A stretch of 64,000 bases of DNA from DATJGR01 sp963780795 (lineage in GTDB: Bacteria; Pseudomonadota; Gammaproteobacteria; Pseudomonadales; Azotimanducaceae), in NCBI GenBank assembly GCA_963780795.1, contig CAWADH010000010.1:186001-250000 (forward strand). The letters run 5' to 3'. The notes below the pieces were generated by a model. It did no database searches and had not been told where the DNA came from. It saw nothing but the letters and a program-made list of their open reading frames with translations. The position numbers and the translations under genes are program-made. This document shows positions 59,708 through 64,000 of the stretch, in pieces (positions within the stretch are counted from its first letter, which is position 1; each line of letters opens with the position of its first letter).

Positions 59708-61360
59708 TCAGCTCGCTTTGCCGCGCAGATCCGGCAATTCGTAGCCGCGCGAGTCGAGGTGCGCGCGCACGGTCTTCTTGTCCATCTTGCCGGTGCTCGT
59801 CAGCGGAATCGTGTCGACGAACAACACGTCGTCCGGCAATTGCCACTTCGCGAACTGCGTCGCGCAGTGCGCAATGACCGCGTTTGCCTCGACTTCGCAA
59901 CCGGGTTTCTTGACCACCAGCGCAATGGGTCGCTCGTCCCACTTCGGATGCGGCCGGCCGACGACGCAGGCCTGCGCAACGCCACTCAGGCCCACGATGT
60001 GATTCTCGAGGTCCACCGACGAAATCCACTCGCCGCCGCTCTTCACCAGATCCTTCGAGCGATCGCTGATGATCAGATATTCCTCGGGATCGATCTTGCC
60101 GACGTCGCCGGTGATCAACCAGCCGTCGTGGAATTTGCCTGGCTGCGGATCCTTGTAGTACTCCGAGCAGATCCACGGTCCGCGGATGAGGATTTCGCCG
60201 ACCGTTTCGCCGTCGTGCGGCAGTCTTTTGAACTGTTCGTCGAAGATGTCGATTTCGAGACCCGGCATCAGTTGCCCCGCTTTCGCCACGTTGGCGAAGC
60301 GCTGGTCTTCCGTCAGCTTCAGCTGCGAGCGTTTCATCACGCGTCGCGACAGCGTCGCGAGCGGGCTGGTCTCGGTCATGCCCCAGCCTTGAATCATCTC
60401 CACACCGAGCGTGTCCCAGTACCAACGGATCAACGAAGGGGGCGGGGACGAGCCGCCGCACGTCAGACGCGACAGTTTCGACAAATCGTATTTGCCCGGA
60501 TTCGCTTCGTATGCCGCTTTGATTCCCTGCCAGATCGTCGGCACGCCGGCCGATATCGTGACGCCCTCGGCCGCCATCAGCGCGGCGAGCCGGGCCGGAT
60601 CCATGTAACGGCTCGGCATCACCTGTTTCATGCCCAGCATCGTCGCCGACCACGGCAAGCCCCAGCCCTGCGCATGGAACATCGGCACGATGCCGCACAG
60701 CGTGTCGGTGCCGGACAGACCCATCGAGTCGGTCATGCACTGCGCCATCGTGTGCATGTACTGTGAACGATGTTCGTACTCGACGCCTTTCGGATTGCCG
60801 GTGGTTCCGCTCGTGTAACAGAGGCCGAGCGGCGAGTTTTCGTCGATCTCCGGCCATTCGTAGCGGGTCGGTTTGCCTTTGATGAAGGCCTCGTAGTCGA
60901 CCGCTTTAGGCAGCTTCGTATCCCACTTCTCGAAGCCTTCTTCGGGGGCGACGACGACGCGCTCCACGGTGGGGATCTTGCCTTGCAGCTTTTCCAGCAG
61001 CGGCAGCACGTCGGAGTCGACGATGATCAGCCGCACCTTCGCGTGGTTGACGATGTAGTTGAGGTCGGCGTCGGAGAGCCGCACGTTCAGCGTGTGCAAC
61101 ACGGCGCCCATGCCGGCGGTCGCGTAGTACGCTTCGAGATGGCGCGAACCGTTCCACATGAACGTACCGACGCGGTCGCCGACCACGATGCCGGCGTCGC
61201 GCAACGCGTGCGCGAGCTGATGCGAGCGATCGCGCAACTGCGCATACGTCTGGCGGCGCGTCCCGTTCGCCGTAACCGTTACGATTTCTTCGCCCGGCGC
61301 AACGCGGGCGCCGCGGTCGAGCAACCGGTGCATCAACAGCGGCGTTCTCTGCATTCCCAT
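59708..61360 (-). CDS. Long-chain fatty-acid/acyl-CoA ligase (AMP-forming)
   Basis: 550 residues. Adenylate-forming motifs: LCYTSGTTGNPKGVEYEHR (A3), WGMTETSPLATLS (A5), DGWLITGDVGKIDPEEYLIISDRSKDLVKSGGEWIS (A7-A8), and the C-terminal catalytic Lys in STGKMDKKTVR. It activates a carboxylic acid to its CoA thioester via an acyl-adenylate. It is divergent from two thioesterase genes. Substrate chain length cannot be read from sequence. Confidence 0.93.
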   Translation of the reverse strand: MGMQRTPLLMHRLLDRGARVAPGEEIVTVTANGTRRQTYAQLRDRSHQLAHALRDAGIVVGDRVGTFMWNGSRHLEAYYATAGMGAVLHTLNVRLSDADLNYIVNHAKVRLIIVDSDVLPLLEKLQGKIPTVERVVVAPEEGFEKWDTKLPKAVDYEAFIKGKPTRYEWPEIDENSPLGLCYTSGTTGNPKGVEYEHRSQYMHTMAQCMTDSMGLSGTDTLCGIVPMFHAQGWGLPWSATMLGMKQVMPSRYMDPARLAALMAAEGVTISAGVPTIWQGIKAAYEANPGKYDLSKLSRLTCGGSSPPPSLIRWYWDTLGVEMIQGWGMTETSPLATLSRRVMKRSQLKLTEDQRFANVAKAGQLMPGLEIDIFDEQFKRLPHDGETVGEILIRGPWICSEYYKDPQPGKFHDGWLITGDVGKIDPEEYLIISDRSKDLVKSGGEWISSVDLENHIVGLSGVAQACVVGRPHPKWDERPIALVVKKPGCEVEANAVIAHCATQFAKWQLPDDVLFVDTIPLTSTGKMDKKTVRAHLDSRGYELPDLRGKAS

Positions 61361-61417
61361 CGACCAACTCCCACCGAATGGACTGTAGAGCGGGAGTGTA
61401 GCCGCTACACTACGCGC

Positions 61418-61849
61418 ATGTCAGACCTCGACGACCACCTCTCCCAGATCCCGCACGCCGCCGCCATCGGCATGACGCTGGTGTCGCGCGGCAAGAACAG
61501 TTGCGTGGTGCGGGTGCCGTATGCCCAACACCTGGTCGGCGATCCCGATACCGGCGTCATCCACGGCGGCGTCATCACCGCGCTGCTCGACAACGCATCC
61601 GGCATGGCGGTGCGCAGCGAGCCCGACGAGGTCGAAGAAGGCCGCTCGATGGCGACGCTCGATCTGCGCATCGACTACATGCGGCCGGCGCAACCGCGCC
61701 AGGATCTGCTGGCCGAAGCACGGTGCTATCGCATGACGAGCAATGTCGCGTTCGTCCGCGCGATCGCATATCACGACGACCGCAACGATCCGATCGCGAG
61801 TTCCGTCGCCACGTTCATGCTCGGCACACCAACCACGCCGCGCACGTGA
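61418..61849 (+). CDS. PaaI-type hotdog thioesterase, first of a pair
   Basis: 143 residues from ATG at 61418. Hotdog features: DPDTGVIHGGVITALLDNASGMA with the conserved acid on the central helix, and MATLDLRIDYMRPAQPRQDL on the adjacent strands. It probably hydrolyses acyl-CoA, perhaps counteracting the divergent acyl-CoA ligase. Its TGA overlaps the GTG of the second thioesterase (GTGA). Confidence 0.9.
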   Translation: MSDLDDHLSQIPHAAAIGMTLVSRGKNSCVVRVPYAQHLVGDPDTGVIHGGVITALLDNASGMAVRSEPDEVEEGRSMATLDLRIDYMRPAQPRQDLLAEARCYRMTSNVAFVRAIAYHDDRNDPIASSVATFMLGTPTTPRT

Positions 61850-62283
61850 GAATCCTCGCCGAACTGCGCGAACAGGGTCGCGCGCAGGACATGCAGGCAC
61901 TGGTGGAGCACCTGCCGTATGCGCGGTTCCTCGGCATCGGCGTGGATCGAAAAGGCAACGAAATCACCACGATTCTGCCGTTCAGCGATCACCTGGTCGG
62001 CAACACGCAGCTGCGCGCACTGCACGGCGGCGTCATCGGCGCGTTTCTCGAGATCACCTCGATCGTGCAGTTGCTGTTCGATACGTCGTGCGAGCGCCTG
62101 CCGAAAACGATCGACATCTCGATCGACTATCTGCGGTCGGGAAGACCCGTCGAAACGTACGGTCGCGCGATCGTCACGCGGCACGGCCGACGCGTCGCGA
62201 ACGTGCGAACGGAGATCTGGCAGGAATCGCGTTCGGCACCGGTCGCGGCGTCGCACGGCCACTACCTGCTGACGCCGGCGTAA
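61846..62283 (+). CDS. PaaI-type hotdog thioesterase, second of a pair
   Basis: 145 residues from a GTG at 61846 that overlaps the first thioesterase by 4 bases. RALHGGVIGAFLEITSIVQL and TIDISIDYLRSGRPVETYGR are the hotdog landmarks. At the position where the first paralogue has Asp (LLDN), this one has Glu (FLEI). The pair may form a hetero-oligomer, as the coupled starts would favour equal amounts; that is inference. Confidence 0.88.
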   Translation: MRILAELREQGRAQDMQALVEHLPYARFLGIGVDRKGNEITTILPFSDHLVGNTQLRALHGGVIGAFLEITSIVQLLFDTSCERLPKTIDISIDYLRSGRPVETYGRAIVTRHGRRVANVRTEIWQESRSAPVAASHGHYLLTPA

Positions 62284-62298
62284 CGCGCCAACGGGCGA

Positions 62299-63261
62299 TC
62301 AGAACTTCGTTCCGATCAGCACCTGAATCATCACATCGGACGTGCTGTCGCCGGTGAGGTCTTCCACCATCGCGAAGTCCGACCACAAGCGCTGGGTCAC
62401 CTGCCACGTCGCACCGATGGTGCCCTGCAGCGCCTCCCCGCCGAGCTGGTCGATCGACACATCGATGAGCTGGCTGTGATAGTCGAGCTGGCCCTTCAGC
62501 GACCACGCGTCGGTCACCGGATAGCTGAGCCCGAAATGCGCATAAGCCGCGGTGAGGTTCTGATCGTGCGGCAACAGGTCGCCGTCGCCGAGCACCATCA
62601 GCCCGATCGCGCCGGTGATCGAAACGCGATAGCGCTCGAGTAGTTCGCGGTCCGTGTAATCGAACCATGCGGCCGCGTCGGTGCCGCCCGAACCCGTCAG
62701 TTCGTCGACGTCGCCGGTGGGCAACTTCACCAGCGCGCGCACCGCCAGCGCGCGTCCCGGTTCGACCAGCAGCTGATAACCGCCGCCTACTCGCACGTCG
62801 CCCCAACCACGACGCTCGTTCTGGAAGTCGACGTAGATCTTGTTGCCGTCGGACACGAAGTAGTCGATCTGATTGTGTTTCGCCGCGTGGCGGCCGTTGT
62901 CGTCGAAGCCGAACGCGTCGTGGAAATCGTCGATGAGCGGATCGAGATAGCCGCCGCGCTGAATCACGTAAGGCAGATCGACGCCCCACTCCCATCGATC
63001 TGCGAATGCTTGCCGGAAGCCGTAAGTCAGATACGTCGTCTCACCGTCGAAGAACGCGAGCGTGCCGTCGCTCGCGTCGCTGGTGAAGTTGTTGGCGAGC
63101 GCGGTGTCGAACGTCAACTCGTAACCCTTCGAAAGCACTTCGCCGCCGAGCGCAACGGGTTCGCCGTAGATGCCCGACGCCGGTGCAAGGTTGCGGATCC
63201 GCAACGGCGCATCGTCAGCAACGGCGACCGTTGCGAACGCCGCTACCGTCACGAACGACAT
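62299..63261 (-). CDS. DUF3187-like outer-membrane protein
   Basis: 320 residues from ATG at 63261; an in-frame TTG at 63276 is possible. A signal peptide (SFVTVAAFATVAVA) is followed by DDAPLRIRNLAPASGIYGEP, a typical DUF3187 start. Amphipathic strands follow (GYELTFDTALANNFTSDA; WEWGVDLPYVIQRGG; SLKGQLDYHSQLIDV), ending VMIQVLIGTKF with a C-terminal aromatic. It is probably an outer-membrane barrel. The gene follows an acyl-CoA ligase gene with which it overlaps or nearly overlaps, so it may serve uptake of a hydrophobic substrate. Confidence 0.82.
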   Translation of the reverse strand: MSFVTVAAFATVAVADDAPLRIRNLAPASGIYGEPVALGGEVLSKGYELTFDTALANNFTSDASDGTLAFFDGETTYLTYGFRQAFADRWEWGVDLPYVIQRGGYLDPLIDDFHDAFGFDDNGRHAAKHNQIDYFVSDGNKIYVDFQNERRGWGDVRVGGGYQLLVEPGRALAVRALVKLPTGDVDELTGSGGTDAAAWFDYTDRELLERYRVSITGAIGLMVLGDGDLLPHDQNLTAAYAHFGLSYPVTDAWSLKGQLDYHSQLIDVSIDQLGGEALQGTIGATWQVTQRLWSDFAMVEDLTGDSTSDVMIQVLIGTKF

Positions 63262-63272
63262 CGCTCGGTACC

Positions 63273-64000
63273 TCAATTGATTCGCCGCGTCGTGGCTGTC
63301 CAGAACGGTTTGCGCAGATCGGCCTTGAGGATCTTGCCGGCGCCGCTCTTCGGCAGATCCTCGGCGCGCACTTCGCAGGTCTTCGGCGCTTTATAGTGCG
63401 CGATCCGCTCGCGACAGAAGGCGATGACCTGGTCAGGTGTCACCGACATGCCCGGCTTGGTGACGACGATGGCATGCACGGCTTCGCCCCACGCGTCGCT
63501 CGGCACGCCGACCACCGCGCACTCGTGTACCGCCGGATGCTGATAGATGACGTTCTCGACCTCTGCCGAGTACACGTTCTCGCCGCCGGTGACGATCATG
63601 TCTTTCACCCGATCCACCAGGAACACGAAGCCGCGCTCGTCGATGTAGCCGGCGTCGCCCGTGTGCATCCAGCCGCCGCGCAACGCCTCGGCGGTCATTT
63701 CCGGCTGACGCCAATATCCCTGCATCACCATCGGTCCGCGCACGCAGATCTCGCCGATCGCACCGGTGGGCTGCGGTCGATCCTCGGAATCGACGATCGC
63801 GATGTCGGCGTTGTACACCGCCTGTCCGGCCGATCGGGTGTAGCCGGCGTTCGGGCCTTCGAACGTGTGGTATCGCGGCATCAGCATCGTCGCGACCGGC
63901 GACAGTTCGGTCATTCCGTACGATTGCAGGAACGCGATGCCGGGCAGCCGCTCCATTGCACGCTTCAGCAATGCCTCCGGCATCGGCGACGCGCCATAGG
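63273..64000 (-). CDS. AMP-dependent acyl-CoA ligase, C-terminal part
   Basis: The last 241 codons of an adenylate-forming ligase; the start is beyond the window. LQSYGMTELSPVATML is motif A5, GWMHTGDAGYIDERGFVFLVDRVKDMIVTGGENVYS covers A7-A8, and PKSGAGKILKADLRKPFW carries the catalytic Lys. It is a second CoA ligase, distinct from the one at 60 kb, and is followed within about 12 bases by the DUF3187-like gene. Confidence 0.92.
   Translation of the reverse strand, partial: YGASPMPEALLKRAMERLPGIAFLQSYGMTELSPVATMLMPRYHTFEGPNAGYTRSAGQAVYNADIAIVDSEDRPQPTGAIGEICVRGPMVMQGYWRQPEMTAEALRGGWMHTGDAGYIDERGFVFLVDRVKDMIVTGGENVYSAEVENVIYQHPAVHECAVVGVPSDAWGEAVHAIVVTKPGMSVTPDQVIAFCRERIAHYKAPKTCEVRAEDLPKSGAGKILKADLRKPFWTATTRRIN

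Noticed and set aside
1..64000. tRNA or rRNA genes
   Set aside because: No tRNA-like T-loop and acceptor patterns or rRNA sequence were noticed on either strand; a covariance search was not possible here, so a missed tRNA cannot be fully excluded.

Overview
The window is a stretch of high-GC bacterial chromosome, about two thirds G+C by eye and densely packed. It suggests a free-living, probably uncultured gammaproteobacterium. The reasons are a YegD-type Hsp70 homologue, a PBP1b gene followed by a TPR lipoprotein, the porin-sbp-cysTWA sulfate operon, glcDEF, Rrf2 control, and many lipid or xenobiotic CoA-type enzymes. Five luciferase-like (LLM) flavin/F420-type oxidoreductases, two enoyl-CoA hydratases and two acyl-CoA ligases point to a degradative lifestyle. 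No rRNA, tRNA or CRISPR array was seen.

Layout. 0-3.3 kb: partial yegD, two small secreted proteins, an LLM oxidoreductase and a lytic transglycosylase. 3.5-8.4 kb: a tightly coupled minus-strand operon of two paralogous LLM enzymes, a PPOX-type flavoprotein and a Lon-like protease. 8.5-14.8 kb: a phosphatase, HtpX, then an operon of LLM enzyme, crotonase, thioesterase and copper-type P-ATPase. 14.9-22.3 kb: a phosphotransferase, the porin-sbp-cysT-cysW-cysA sulfate uptake operon, and a divergent Rrf2 regulator. 22.6-28.9 kb: a damaged outer-membrane/metal-uptake type region. It holds a PepSY membrane protein cut at a poly-G tract against an IS630 remnant, two wrecked TonB-receptor-like genes, a cysteine-rich beta-barrel, a DJ-1-like protein and about 1 kb of abnormal G-rich sequence. 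Two near-identical 19-bp palindromes mark the promoters there.

28.9-45.6 kb: an LLM enzyme, an HSL-type hydrolase, a membrane protein with an SNase-like domain, glutaredoxin and DsbA-like proteins, PBP1b with a candidate lipoprotein activator, an amidase, two acetyltransferases, an MFS carrier, OsmC and the glycolate oxidase genes glcDEF. 45.6-57 kb: an amidohydrolase, a VapB antitoxin with only the tail of VapC left, a dihydroorotase, nitronate monooxygenase, GST, a three-gene ABC-2 exporter, an RluA-type synthase, an AmpG-like carrier and a crotonase. 57-64 kb: a TonB receptor behind a TPP riboswitch (so probably thiamine uptake), two acyl-CoA ligases, two thioesterases and a DUF3187-like protein.

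Two cross-cutting observations matter when reusing this annotation. First, single-base frame breaks occur in at least four otherwise well-conserved genes, and a fifth (cysA) has lost its stop, so the consensus may carry indel errors. Second, a composite repeat of about 300 bp occurs in inverted orientation at about 32.3 and 56.7 kb, and its core palindrome recurs at 39.96 and 59.68 kb.
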